Shown here piece by piece: positions 41,679 to 51,352 of a stretch of DNA of 64,000 nt (position 1 is the first letter of the stretch; every line of letters starts with the position of its first letter). The translations under genes were made by a program, and so were the position numbers. Origin of the DNA: Mangrovicoccus sp. HB161399 (lineage in GTDB: Bacteria > Pseudomonadota > Alphaproteobacteria > Rhodobacterales > Rhodobacteraceae); the NCBI RefSeq assembly GCF_013184745.1, contig NZ_JAATVU010000016.1, forward strand, positions 1 through 64,000. The letters run 5' to 3'. The notes under the pieces are model-generated. The model searched no databases and had not been told where the DNA came from. It saw only the letters and a program-made list of their open reading frames with translations.

Positions 41679-42770
41679 ATGAAAGCCCTCCGCGTTCTTG
41701 TCGGATCAGCGACTATCCTCGGCGCCGGCCTCGGCGGGCTGCATCTGTCCGAACGTTGGCTTTCCGCTGCTCCGGCAGAGGCCGCGCAGGGCCCGCGCAG
41801 CCGGGCACCGCTGGAGGTGAAAACCATGCCGGTCGCCAGCGGGACCTTCTCCACCCGCATCACCGCCATCGGAACGGCACGGGCCCATCGCGCCATCGAC
41901 CTGACACCCGACGCGACGGGCCGGGTGACCGCAGTGCTCTTCGCTGCAGGCGAGACAATTTCTCCCGGCCAGCCGATCCTGCGGTTGGACGACGAGGTCG
42001 AGCAGGCCACGCTCAAGGCAGCGGAGGCCACGCTGGCGGAGGCGCGCGCCGCGCTGGAGCGGCAGGAGGCGCTCTTGGCCCGCGGCAGCGGCACCGATGC
42101 GCTGGCCCAGACAGCGCAAGCCGCCTTCCTGCGGGCGGAGGCAGAGCGCGACCTCGCGGCTGCCGCGCTTGCAGACCGGACCCTCCACGCGCCGTTTGCC
42201 GGCATGATCGGTCTGTCGGATGTGCTCGCAGGGCAATTGGTCACTACCTCCACGGTGATCGCGGCACTTGACGACACCTCTGTCATCGAGGTCGATTTCC
42301 GGGTTCCGGAACGCTATCGCGCCGCGCTGCGCCCCGGGCTGCGGGCCGAACTCCGGTCCGCCACCTATCCCGGCCGCCTCTTCGAAGGTGCGATCGTCGG
42401 GATCGATGCGCGGGTGGAGAGCGCGACCCGCTCGGTGCTCATCCGCGCCGAGATCGCCAACGGCGATGCGGCGCTTTCGGGTGGAATGTACATGGATGTC
42501 GCCCTCATCCTCGATGAACGCGAAGCACCGGCCGTGCCGGAGCAGGCGCTCTCAGTGGATGGCAACCGGACGCTTGTCCATGTCGCGCGGGGCGGGCGCG
42601 CCGTCCTGACCGAGGTGAAGATCGGCCAGACCCGTGACGGCATGGCCGAGGTGCTTTCCGGTCTGGCCACAGGAGACGAGGTCATCGTCAGCAATCTGCA
42701 CCGCATCTCCGACGGAGAGGACATCGCGGCTCTCGCGGGCGGCTTGCGCCTGGCGGAGGCAGAGCAATGA
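41679..42770 (+). CDS. RND efflux periplasmic adaptor subunit
   Basis: The 363-residue protein has an N-terminal membrane or signal segment, the lipoyl-like halves (DLTPDATGRVTAVLFAAGET and DRTLHAPFAGMIGLSDVLAG), a short coiled coil (about residues 108-160) and beta-barrel domains (VIEVDFRVPERYRAALRPG). This is the MexH/AcrA pattern. It connects the RND pump to an outer-membrane channel. Its stop overlaps the pump start (ATGA). The upstream two-component system probably controls it. Confidence 0.9.
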   Translation: MKALRVLVGSATILGAGLGGLHLSERWLSAAPAEAAQGPRSRAPLEVKTMPVASGTFSTRITAIGTARAHRAIDLTPDATGRVTAVLFAAGETISPGQPILRLDDEVEQATLKAAEATLAEARAALERQEALLARGSGTDALAQTAQAAFLRAEAERDLAAAALADRTLHAPFAGMIGLSDVLAGQLVTTSTVIAALDDTSVIEVDFRVPERYRAALRPGLRAELRSATYPGRLFEGAIVGIDARVESATRSVLIRAEIANGDAALSGGMYMDVALILDEREAPAVPEQALSVDGNRTLVHVARGGRAVLTEVKIGQTRDGMAEVLSGLATGDEVIVSNLHRISDGEDIAALAGGLRLAEAEQ

Positions 42771-45700
42771 GCCTGCCGGACCTGTCTCTGCGCCGTCCGG
42801 TCTTGGCCACTGTTCTCAACTTGCTGATCGTGCTCGTCGGGGCGGTGGCCATGAGCCGGCTGCCGGTCCGGGAACTGCCGCAGGTCGACAGTGCCGAGGT
42901 TACGGTGCGCGTGGATTATACCGGCGCGGCGCCCGACGTGGTGGATGCACAGGTGACCGCCGTGATCGAAGGCGCGCTGGCAGGGGTCGCCGGCCTGGTC
43001 TCGATGACCTCGGAATCCGAGAGGGGTGGCATGCGCACCGTTCTTGTCTTCGATCCGTCGGTCGATATCGACAGCGCGACCAACGACGTGCGCACCGCCG
43101 TGGACCGCGTTGCAGGAGATCTGCCCGAGGAAGCGGATGCGCCGGAGGTCGAGAAGAACGACAGCGAGGGCGATCCGGTGATCCGCCTGGCCGTCTCCTC
43201 GCCGTCGATGACATCGCTGGAACTTTCCGACTATGCCGACCGGACGCTGACAGACCGGCTGGCGCGCCTGCCTGGCGTCGCTTCGGCGCAGGTCTATGGC
43301 GAGCGCGCCCCTGCGATGCGGGTCTGGCTGGACACGGCACGCATGGCCGCCCACGGAATCACTGCCGGGGACATAATCTCGGCGCTGCAGGCCAACAATG
43401 TCGAGCTTCCCGCAGGCGAGATCGATACCGGCCTCCGCCAGCTGCAGATCCTGGCCGATACCCGCTTCGGATCCGTTTCCGAATTCGAGAACCTCGTCGT
43501 GCAGGACAGCGGAACGCGGCCGCTGCGCCTGGGCGATGTCGCTCGGATCGGGATTGCCCCAGTCGACAACGAAAACCTGTTCCGCTCCAACGGTGTGCCT
43601 TCGCTCGGTCTCGGCATCCAGCCGCAGGCGCAGGCCAACACCGTGGCAATCTCGCAAGCCGTGCGCGCCGAGATCGACCGCATCCGTCCGGGCCTTCCCG
43701 AGGGGATGGAAATCTCGGTCACCTCGGACGAGGCCGTCTTCATCGAAACGTCGATCCGTCAGGTCGCCCATGTCTTCGCCGAGGCAGTGCTCTTGGTCAC
43801 GGCGGTGATCTTCCTGTTCCTCGGCTCGCTGCGCCTCGCCTTGGTGCCGGCGGTGACCATCCCGATCTCGATCTTGGGCGCGATGCTCGCCATGCTCCTG
43901 CTGGGGTTCTCGATCAATATCCTGACGCTCTTTGCCGCCATCCTGGCCATCGGCCTCGTGGTCGACGACGCCATCGTCGTTCTGGAGAACATCCAGCGCC
44001 ACCGCCGGCTCGGCGCAAGCCGGGCCGAGGCGGCGCGCAAGGGCGCCAACCAGGTGAACTTCGCCGTCATCGCCACCACGGCCGTCCTCATCGCCGTGTT
44101 TCTGCCGGTGAGCTTCATGGAGGGCGAGATCGGCCAGCTTTTCGCAGAATTCGGTATCGTTCTGGCGGTGGCCGTAGCTGTCTCGGGCTTCGTCGCGCTC
44201 AGCCTGTCGCCGGTTCTGGCTATGATGCTGATGCCGTCCGAGACGCGGCCGAACTTACTGTCGCGTGCTGTCGACGCAATCATGGACGGGCTCGAACGCG
44301 GCTACCGTGCCGCTCTCGGCACTGTGCTGGCATATCCCGTGCCACTTCTGGCCACGACCGCCTTTGCCCTCGCGGCCGCCTGGACCGCCTATCAGTCACT
44401 GCCGCAACAATTGACGCCCGACGAGGATCGCGGGTCGTTCCGCATCTTCGCCTCCGCACCGCAGGGAGCAACGCTCGAAGTGACCGATGCCGCCGCGCGC
44501 AAGATCGAGGCCGTGCTCGCGCCGCTGCGCGAAGATGGCATCGTGTCGGATGTGACCTCCATCGTCGGCGTCTGGGGCGAAGTGCGCCGTGCCCTGATCC
44601 TGGTGAATCTTGTGCCCTGGGACGAACGCGACCGCACGCTGGACGAGGTGATGTCCGGGCTGCGCCCCCAGCTGGCCCGCATCACCGAGGTGTCCACGGG
44701 CATCCGCCCCTCCGGCGGGCTGGGCATCGGCAGCGGCAGCGGCAGCTTGCAATGGATGCTGGGCGGCCCCGACATTGGGACCGCTGCCGCTTGGGCGGAA
44801 GATCTGCGGGCCGGACTGCAGGGCTATGGCGGGCTGGGAGAGGTCGAGCTCGGCTATGCTGCCAACCAGCCCGGCGCCACCATCTCGGTCGACCGCGACA
44901 TGGCGCAGGATCTCGGCCTCGACGCGCAAGCCGTGGCCGGCACGCTGCAGGTGCTCTTCGCGTCGCGCAGCGTCGGCGAATTCACTTCGGCCGGGCGGCA
45001 ATATCCGGTGGTTCTGCAGGCCGCGCCCGATGACCGCAATGCCGTCGAGGACATGCTGGGCGTCATGATCCGCAATGACCGCGGCGCCCTGATCCCGCTC
45101 TCGGCCTTCGCAAGCATCGAAACCGGTGCTGCGGCGCCTGCTGTCAACCGTCATGACCGGATGCATTCGGTGGAGATGGAGGCCGATCTGGTGGAGGGCA
45201 CGGACCTTGCAGAAGCCGTTGCACGGGTGGAGGCGGCGATGTCCGCTCTTCCCGCCGGGGCGAGCCTTGCCTGGGAAGGCCAGGCAGCCGACTTCCTCAA
45301 TTCTTCGAACGGCATGGCACTGGTCTTCGCCATGGCGCTCGCCATCGTCTTCCTGGTGCTGGCTGCGCAATTCGAGAGCTTCCGCACGCCGCTGACCATC
45401 ATGCTCACCGTGCCGGTGGGACTGGCGGGGGCCGTGGCGACGCTTGCCTTGGCCGGGCAGTCGGTCAATATCTACAGCCAGGTCGGTCTGGTCCTGTTGG
45501 TCGGGCTCATGGCAAAGAACGGCATCCTCATGGTCGAGTTCGCGAACCAGCTGCGCGAAGAGGGCCTGTGCCTGCGCAAGGCTGCGCTCGAAGGGGCCGT
45601 GACCCGGCTGCGACCCGTGATGATGACCACCATTGCCACGATCCTCGGCGCAGTGCCGCTGGCCACCGCGACCGGCGCCGGAGCAGAGGCACGCGTGGCC

Positions 45701-45838
45701 ATCGGGCTCGTGATCACCGGCGGGCTGAGCTTCGCCTTCCTGCTGACCCTGTTCCTGACACCGGTGACATACCTCATCGTCGAGAGCGTCCGCCTGCCTG
45801 GCCGCTCCGGCATATCCATGGCCGAACCGGCCGAATGA
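42767..45838 (+). CDS. RND multidrug efflux permease (HAE-1 type)
   Basis: The 1023-residue protein has the standard RND length. The first helix is RRPVLATVLNLLIVLVGAVA, followed by a large periplasmic domain. The proton-relay Asp pair lies in ILAIGLVVDDAIVVLENIQR. The second half repeats the fold (FAMALAIVFLVLAAQF, LLVGLMAKNGILMVEFANQL). It should pump drugs, dyes or aromatic compounds from the periplasm with proton energy. It forms an operon with the adaptor; no outer-membrane TolC gene lies next to it. Confidence 0.93.
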   Translation: MSLPDLSLRRPVLATVLNLLIVLVGAVAMSRLPVRELPQVDSAEVTVRVDYTGAAPDVVDAQVTAVIEGALAGVAGLVSMTSESERGGMRTVLVFDPSVDIDSATNDVRTAVDRVAGDLPEEADAPEVEKNDSEGDPVIRLAVSSPSMTSLELSDYADRTLTDRLARLPGVASAQVYGERAPAMRVWLDTARMAAHGITAGDIISALQANNVELPAGEIDTGLRQLQILADTRFGSVSEFENLVVQDSGTRPLRLGDVARIGIAPVDNENLFRSNGVPSLGLGIQPQAQANTVAISQAVRAEIDRIRPGLPEGMEISVTSDEAVFIETSIRQVAHVFAEAVLLVTAVIFLFLGSLRLALVPAVTIPISILGAMLAMLLLGFSINILTLFAAILAIGLVVDDAIVVLENIQRHRRLGASRAEAARKGANQVNFAVIATTAVLIAVFLPVSFMEGEIGQLFAEFGIVLAVAVAVSGFVALSLSPVLAMMLMPSETRPNLLSRAVDAIMDGLERGYRAALGTVLAYPVPLLATTAFALAAAWTAYQSLPQQLTPDEDRGSFRIFASAPQGATLEVTDAAARKIEAVLAPLREDGIVSDVTSIVGVWGEVRRALILVNLVPWDERDRTLDEVMSGLRPQLARITEVSTGIRPSGGLGIGSGSGSLQWMLGGPDIGTAAAWAEDLRAGLQGYGGLGEVELGYAANQPGATISVDRDMAQDLGLDAQAVAGTLQVLFASRSVGEFTSAGRQYPVVLQAAPDDRNAVEDMLGVMIRNDRGALIPLSAFASIETGAAAPAVNRHDRMHSVEMEADLVEGTDLAEAVARVEAAMSALPAGASLAWEGQAADFLNSSNGMALVFAMALAIVFLVLAAQFESFRTPLTIMLTVPVGLAGAVATLALAGQSVNIYSQVGLVLLVGLMAKNGILMVEFANQLREEGLCLRKAALEGAVTRLRPVMMTTIATILGAVPLATATGAGAEARVAIGLVITGGLSFAFLLTLFLTPVTYLIVESVRLPGRSGISMAEPAE

Positions 45839-45857
45839 CGCGAAGGGAGAGACGCGC

Positions 45858-46751
45858 ATGACCCAACAACCCCGCCTGACCGCGAAGGATTTCAGCCCCG
45901 AGCTGCTCGAGCTCTACGACTTCTATGCCCATGGCATGATCACCAAGCGCCAGTTCCTCGACCGGGCGGGCAAGTTCGCTGTCGGCGGGCTGACCGCGGC
46001 GGCGATCCTCGGCATGATGTCGCCGGATTACGCCATGGCCGAGCAGGTTAGCTTCAACGATCCGGACATCAAGGCAACCTGGATCACCTATCCTTCGCCC
46101 AACGGCCATGGCGAGATGCGCGCCTATTACGTCCGCCCGGTCGGCGATGCGCCTGCGCCGGGCGTTGTCGTCGTCCATGAGAACCGCGGGCTGAACCCCT
46201 ATATCCGGGATGTCGCGCGGCGGCTGGCCAAGGCCGGCTTCATCGCCATGGCGCCCGACGGGCTGACGCCAATGGGCGGCTATCCGGGCAATGACGAGGA
46301 GGGCCGCGAGCTGCAACGCCAGGTCGACGGCGAGAAGCTGATGAACGACTTCTTCGCTGCCATCGAATACCTGATGGCCGATGAGGCCGTCACCGGCAAG
46401 GTCGGGATCACCGGCTTCTGCTATGGCGGCGGGGTGTCGAACGCGGCGGCTGTGGCCTATCCGGAACTGGGCGCGGCGGTGCCGTTCTACGGCCGCCAAG
46501 CAGCGGCGGAGGACGTGCCGAAGATCGAGGCGCCGCTGCTCCTGCATTACGGCGGGCTCGACGAGCGGGTGAATGCGGGCTGGCCGGCCTACAAGGCGGC
46601 GCTCGACGCGGCCGGCAAGACCTACGAGGCGCATATCTACGAGGGCGCCAATCACGGTTTCCACAACGATTCCACGCCGCGGTTCGACGAGGCGGCGGCG
46701 ACGCTGGCCTGGGAGCGGACGCTCGACTGGTTCCGCACGCATCTGGCCTGA
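45858..46751 (+). CDS. Dienelactone hydrolase family protein with exported-type N terminus
   Basis: The 297-residue protein has an N-terminal TKRQFLDRAGKFAVGGLTAA stretch resembling a weak Tat-type signal, as in YghX-like proteins. The hydrolase core has the nucleophile Cys in GITGFCYGGGVSN, the Asp in YGGLDERVNAG and the His in ANHGFHNDS. It is a dienelactone-hydrolase-like esterase of unknown substrate. GAAGGGAGAG precedes the ATG and it follows the RND gene by 19 bp, so it may be co-transcribed. It differs from the cytoplasmic homologue at 18816-19532. Confidence 0.82.
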   Translation: MTQQPRLTAKDFSPELLELYDFYAHGMITKRQFLDRAGKFAVGGLTAAAILGMMSPDYAMAEQVSFNDPDIKATWITYPSPNGHGEMRAYYVRPVGDAPAPGVVVVHENRGLNPYIRDVARRLAKAGFIAMAPDGLTPMGGYPGNDEEGRELQRQVDGEKLMNDFFAAIEYLMADEAVTGKVGITGFCYGGGVSNAAAVAYPELGAAVPFYGRQAAAEDVPKIEAPLLLHYGGLDERVNAGWPAYKAALDAAGKTYEAHIYEGANHGFHNDSTPRFDEAAATLAWERTLDWFRTHLA

Positions 46752-46771
46752 TTTCCGGGATCCTCCCATCA

Positions 46772-47126
46772 CGAACCGGCCCACCCCCGCCGGCTCCTCG
46801 AAGTTCCAGAAGGTCCTCCACTGGATCGTCGTGAGGCTTGTCGCGCTGCAATATCTTGCCTTCGATAGTATCGGCGGCAGTTCAACGGACTGATGCGCGA
46901 GGGTGCGGCGGTCTGCAATGTCTCCTCGCTCGGATATATCCCGGCGGGGAGCGGCATCCTTCTGGCCATGTTGGCGAGGCTCTGGCTGCGGAGGGGGCAT
47001 GGCAGGCCGGAGCTTCCCGCCGAAGAACACTCATGGGCCGGGACCTTGGCCCATGCCACGCATGCCGTGCTCTACGCCCTGCTCGTTGCCATGCCGCTCA
47101 TCAGATCGTCTGGAAGACCGGGCTGA
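46772..47126 (+). pseudogene. Frameshifted and truncated cytochrome b561
   Basis: Two adjacent frames together encode a cytochrome b561-like protein. The first gives FQKVLHWIVVRLVALQYLAF, with the heme-ligand His of LHW. The second gives AGSGILLAMLARLWLRRGHG, RPELPAEE and ALAHATHAVLYALL-like LAHATHAVLYALLVAMPL. A one-base change near 46880 shifts the frame. The protein then stops after AMPLIRSSGRPG, missing the last helices. It is therefore broken. The gene lies at the edge of the decayed IS island. Confidence 0.65.
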
Positions 47127-47145
47127 TCCGGCGGATGATGTGAGG

Positions 47146-47670
47146 TCAGGCAAGCCTCAGGTCGGCGAGCCATTTCTCGACGGTGTCGCCGCTGCCCATG
47201 TCTTCCCGCATCTCGCCGTCGACCATGAAGCTCGGCGATCCATGCACGCCGCGCCTGCGGGAGTAGCGGGCATGGGCCTTCATCAGGTCAGTCGCCTCCG
47301 GAAGCGCGAAGGCTTCGGCGAGCGCAACGCCGCCAAGCTCCTCGATCCGGGCCAGGATGTCAGCCGGGGACAGCGCCATGTTCGGGCCGTGCGAATGGTC
47401 GGCCAGGACGAACTCCTCGCGATGGGCGAAGACCTTCTCCATCACTGACAGCGCAGCATCCTTGCCGCCTGCGGTCAGCGAGGCGGCAAGGATGCTGCGG
47501 CTGACGACCGGCGAGAAGGTGTGCCAAGGCTGAGACTGGATCTGGATGGCGATGGTCAGCCGGTCGCTGCCCGCGGCCGAGAGAAGCGGGCCGAGCTTTG
47601 CAAAGGCCTTGGCGCTGAACGGGCAGGTGGGTTCGAGGAAGACGGCAAGGCGCGTCGCGCCCTCGCCCAT
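47146..47670 (-). CDS. DsbA-like thioredoxin-fold protein with a CPFS site
   Basis: The 174-residue protein has a thioredoxin/DsbA fold. FLEPTCPFSAKAFAKL aligns with the active site, but the second Cys of CxxC is Ser. The cis-Pro loop is GSPSFMVDG and the helical insert (residues about 60-130) is DsbA-like. With one Cys it may be a glutathione-linked isomerase or a degenerate oxidoreductase. No signal peptide is visible. AAGGG lies 6 bp before the ATG at 47670. It sits between a pseudogene and an IS110 remnant, so its normal context may be lost. Confidence 0.68.
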   Translation of the reverse strand: MGEGATRLAVFLEPTCPFSAKAFAKLGPLLSAAGSDRLTIAIQIQSQPWHTFSPVVSRSILAASLTAGGKDAALSVMEKVFAHREEFVLADHSHGPNMALSPADILARIEELGGVALAEAFALPEATDLMKAHARYSRRRGVHGSPSFMVDGEMREDMGSGDTVEKWLADLRLA

Positions 47671-47687
47671 TGATGCCCTTCTAAGAG

Positions 47688-48779
47688 TCAAGGCACGATC
47701 TGGGACTGGCTGATGCGGGCATTGCCCTTCCGGAGGATGGCGAAGACTTCGCGGGCGATGTAGCGCTTCAGGCTGCGCAGCGCCTCGAGCTTCGAGTTCC
47801 CCTCGGCGACACGCCGGGCGACATAGGCCTATGTCCTCGCATCAGTCCTCAGTCGCCCGATCGCGATGATGTGCAGAGCGCTGTTCGCCGCCCGGTCTCC
47901 GCCGCGGTTGAGCCGGTGGCGGGTCGTCTTGCCCGAGGAGGCGGGCACCGGGCTCACGCCGCAGAGCGCGGCGAAGCTGGCTTCGGATTTCAGCCGCCCC
48001 GGGTTGTCCCCCGCCGTCAGAAGCAGCTGCGCGGCGCTGTTCATGCCGACGCAGGGCCTCTCCAGAAGCTCCGGGGTCCGATCCTTCACGATGGCATCGA
48101 TCATCTTGTCCAGATCGGCGATCTCGTCATGCAGCTCCAAATATCGCCGGGCCAGGAACTTGAGGGAGATGCGATACGCCACGTCCACCTCGCGATAGGC
48201 GGACAGGTCCGGGCGCCAGGCCGCGAGGGTGCGGATCAGCTGCATCCGGGTCATCTTGCGCAGCGGGTCCCGCAGCTTGTCCGGGGCGCAGACGATCGTC
48301 GTCTGGATCATCTGCAGGGCGATGCGCCTGGCCTGGATGGCTGTCTTGCGGCAGACCCTGAGAACGCGGAGACTTTCGACCATCCCGTCGCGGCTCCGCG
48401 GCGTCACCGTGCGGCGTTCCGCATAGGCGGCATGGGCGGCGCTTTCGGCATCGAAGTCGTCATTCTTGCCCCTCAGCCGCCGATCCAGCCTGTCTGGTGC
48501 GATGACGTCCAGCACGGTGACCCCGGCCTCCTGCATGAAGCGCAGCAATCCCGCCCCATAGCTGCCCGAGCATTCGATCCCGATGCGCCGGAGATCGCCG
48601 AAGGAACGCATCCAAGCGAGCAGCTGGCGATATCCCTGCCTGGTCGTGGGGAAGCTTTCGACGCCGAGGAGGCGGTCGAAATGGTCGACGACCGCCGCGA
48701 CATGGAGGTCCTTGTGGGTATCGCGCCGGAGGCGTGCATGATGCACGACGCCGCCGACAATGTATGGATTCTCAGCCAT
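47688..48779 (-). pseudogene. IS110-family transposase, interrupted by an amber stop and carrying a 24-bp insert
   Basis: The frame encodes an IS110 transposase: N-terminal DEDD domain (DTHKDLHVAAVVDHFDRLLG, GIECSGSYGAG, NDDFDAESAAHAAYAERR) and the C-terminal transposase_20 domain with the conserved Ser region (ALCGVSPVPASSGKTTRHRL). A TAG codon at 47829-47831 interrupts the frame. In-frame homology continues for 46 codons (AYVARRVAEGNSKLEALRSL ...) to TGA at 47688. Before the first catalytic Asp there are 8 extra residues (VHHARLRR) encoded by 24 bp containing the palindrome GTGCATCATGCAC. AAGGGG precedes the ATG. Probably inactive unless the stop is read through. Confidence 0.82.
47688..48779 (-). 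mobile_element. IS110-family insertion sequence (coding part; ends not defined)
   Basis: The transposase pseudogene marks an IS110 copy. IS110 elements lack inverted repeats and often lack target duplications, so the element ends cannot be placed from the sequence. The element begins 18 bp upstream of the DsbA-like start, so it may supply or disturb that gene's promoter. Confidence 0.6.
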
Positions 48780-48859
48780 TTGATGGCCCCTTGCTTCAGA
48801 AGCTGAACGTGCTGCTCGCCCGGAAGCTGCTGGGACAGGACAGTCATGGGACCAGGTGG

Positions 48860-49087
48860 TCACGCCCTTCTCGGGTCACCGCGCATCTCCAAGGCAAAGC
48901 CTCGCTGGCCGGCATTCCGGATGACCGACAGATCAACGGAAAGACACAAGGGGTCGATCGGCGTGGGAGTCAGGTCATGCCGAAATGCCGGCCAGCCCCA
49001 GTCATCGAAGTCCGATCCGGTTTTCCAACCGAACTGCCCGATGACCGGTGCCAGCTCTATGACTGTCAGCGTGGTTTCGTCGGTCAT
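48860..49087 (-). CDS. Small hypothetical protein, possibly a truncated gene start
   Basis: A 75-residue frame starts MTDETTLTVIELAPVIGQFG with an AAGGA site 7 bp upstream. It contains a Trp-rich FDDWGWPAFRHDLTPTP. No family is recognised. The end near the IS110 copy suggests it may be the 5' part of a gene cut by the element. The rest of the 48780-49260 gap shows nothing clear. Confidence 0.35.
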   Translation of the reverse strand: MTDETTLTVIELAPVIGQFGWKTGSDFDDWGWPAFRHDLTPTPIDPLCLSVDLSVIRNAGQRGFALEMRGDPRRA

Positions 49088-49260
49088 CTCGGTTTCCTTG
49101 CGTCAGTTCACTGCGTTCGGGCATGAACGCCCGATGCTTTCAAATAGCGCGCATTCTCCATTTTTTCAGTATGGTGTACCGAACACCGGTATTCTTTCTG
49201 CAATTCCCGATATTCTGTACTCGGCAGAGACGGTGGCGGACCGTGCCGTCATGCCGTGCA

Positions 49261-50163
49261 TCAAAGCACTGATAGTTCTGCTTCGATCTCCTGTTGGACC
49301 CGGCGGGCACGGGCAGGCAGACGCTGGTTGCGGCGGCGGATCAGCCAGAGCTCGTGGCACACCGGCGTGGATAGCGGCATGACCTGCAGACGGCTGCGGC
49401 CCGGATGCGCGCCGAGGCCACTGCGCGGCAGTATGGTATAGCCTAGGCCGTGCAGAACCGGCTCGGGGATCTGGCCGATCTGATTGATGAAGCTGCGCGC
49501 CCGCAGGCGGTCCGCGCCTGGATAGCATTCCGGAAAATTTGCGCCGAGCAGCTCGTCGGCATGCGCAAAGCCGTCCGGATGCGCGATGAAGCCAAGGTCA
49601 TCGAGCTCTGCGAAGCTTGCGGGCGAACCGAGGCAAGCGGGGAGGATGAGGCAGAGTTCGTCCAGCCCGACACTCAGGCCTTCCAGCCTGGGGTGGACCG
49701 GGGAATGATCGGCGATGCCCAGATCGATGCTTCCGTCGAGGACGCAGTCGAAGATCCTCACCTGCGGCATGGCCTCGAGGACGATGAACAGCTCCGGCGC
49801 CGCAGCCATCAGGGCCATGAACCGTGGATGGAGCAGCAGCGCCAGCGAGCCCGAGCAGGCGATTGACACGCGTCCCCGGTCGGGATCGTCATGCTGGAGA
49901 GTTCCGCGCAGAACCAGCTCCTCCTCGCGGCGGCGTCTGGCAACCGCAAGCACCGCCTCGCCGGCGGGCGTGAGGGAAAAGCTCTTTCCGTCGCGCGTCA
50001 GCAGCGGCTGGCCGATCTGCGCCTCAAGCTTCTTGAGATGCTGGCTCACCCCCGGCTGGGTCATGTTCAGCACCGCCGCGGCGCGGGTGAAATGTCCCTC
50101 GTCGCAGAGCGTGGCGAAGGTCTCCAGCCAAGCCGCGTTCAGCATGACATCAACCCATTTCAT
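49261..50163 (-). CDS. LysR-type regulator
   Basis: The 300-residue protein has a standard LysR winged helix (LETFATLCDEGHFTRAAAVL, NMTQPGVSQHLKKLEAQIGQ, residues about 12-65) and an effector-binding domain. AAAGG lies before the ATG at 50163; an in-frame ATG at 50145 is possible. It is divergent from the interrupted VOC gene that starts at 50243, with 79 bp between them. Before the IS insertions it probably controlled that gene. It seems intact although its likely target is destroyed. Confidence 0.88.
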   Translation of the reverse strand: MKWVDVMLNAAWLETFATLCDEGHFTRAAAVLNMTQPGVSQHLKKLEAQIGQPLLTRDGKSFSLTPAGEAVLAVARRRREEELVLRGTLQHDDPDRGRVSIACSGSLALLLHPRFMALMAAAPELFIVLEAMPQVRIFDCVLDGSIDLGIADHSPVHPRLEGLSVGLDELCLILPACLGSPASFAELDDLGFIAHPDGFAHADELLGANFPECYPGADRLRARSFINQIGQIPEPVLHGLGYTILPRSGLGAHPGRSRLQVMPLSTPVCHELWLIRRRNQRLPARARRVQQEIEAELSVL

Positions 50164-51311
50164 TATGCCTTTCTATACAAATGATAATTTTCTGCGCCAA
50201 GGCGGGCAATCCATATCTGCGGAAACCGCACAGGAGAGCGACATGATCCAGACGACCCCGCGCACATTCTCGCATATCGGCCTGTCCGTGCCCGATCTCG
50301 ACAAGGCCGTCGCGTTCTATGTAAACGCAAAGCTGAAGTGTCACCGATCGTGCAAAGCGGAAATGTCACCCTGCCGATGCGGCGAGCAGCCGGGCAGGCC
50401 GGAGACCTCCGTCAATCGGAGGCCTGCCTGGCAGCGGTTTCGGCGCGCTTCCTTGTGCAAAGCTCCAGGCGCGAGGGGCGCCCCGGGCGCCTTCCGCCCT
50501 CCTTCCTGTACCCGGCATGGGCACTCGATGGCGGCACGGTCACCGGGGGCGGTGGTTTCTCCTGCCCGGCCTTGATATGCGCCAAGACCACCGACAGGCG
50601 CTTGTTCCCGGCGATGGCAGCGTGGGTCACCCGCTGCTGATGGGGATCGAAGATCCGGAAGGGCAGTGCCACCCCCTTGTGCCGGACCTGGAGCCGGCCA
50701 TCAGCCAAATCGCAGGCATCGGCATGCTGGCCCGCGGCGGACCGGGAGAGATCGCTGTCTTCCACCAGCAGCTTCATGCGGGCATAGGCCATGGCCAGCT
50801 TCTTGCAGAGCTGGCGCTGGTCGCGCAGACACAGGATGTTTCGCAGCCGGTCCGGAGGCACGTTCAAGGGAGGATGAAGGTCGCGGCCCGGCAGCGGGGC
50901 GACGGCGAAGCGCGCATTCCTGCGCTTCGCGAAGCCGGGCAGGAAGGCGTTCGCAGCCTCAGAGCCGGAAATCCCGGCCTGCCGCAGCTCCTTCACCGGC
51001 CGGTCCTGCAGCGTCCGGTTGCCGCGTTCGACCCGGCCCTTGGCCTGGCTGGAATTGGCGCAGAGGATCTCGATCAGCAGCTCGGCCAGGGCCCGGCCGA
51101 ACTGGGTCATCCCGCTGGAATGCTGGCCGGGTTTCGGGACGCGGAAGACAGTGTGCTTGTCGGAATAGAAGGCCACGGGGCGGCCGTGCCGGGCCAGATA
51201 CCGCTCGAGCGCGCCGAAGTAGGACCATGTGCTTTCGGAGGGGGCGAATTCCAGGTGCATCAGCGTGCTGGTGGCGTCGTCGATGAACACGAGCAGCGTG
51301 CACGGATCCCA

Positions 51312-51352
51312 TTCACCGCCACCGCTCGGACCGGTGGCGCGCCGGCGGCTCA
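51312..51352. repeat. Hairpin insert D in the ISNCY transposase
   Basis: About 41 bp break the transposase frame between HRWLEE and DPCTLLVF. On the plus strand the insert contains GCCACC-GCTCGGACC-GGTGGC, a 6-bp stem. Its core CTCGGACCGGTGGCG differs at one base from the core of insert A in the IS3 orfA (CTCGGACCGATGGCG). Confidence 0.65.

Noticed and set aside
46838-47143. A 101-residue plus-strand frame in the cytochrome b561 remnant
   Set aside because: It is another frame of the pseudogene; the b561-like residues lie in the two frames described for the pseudogene.
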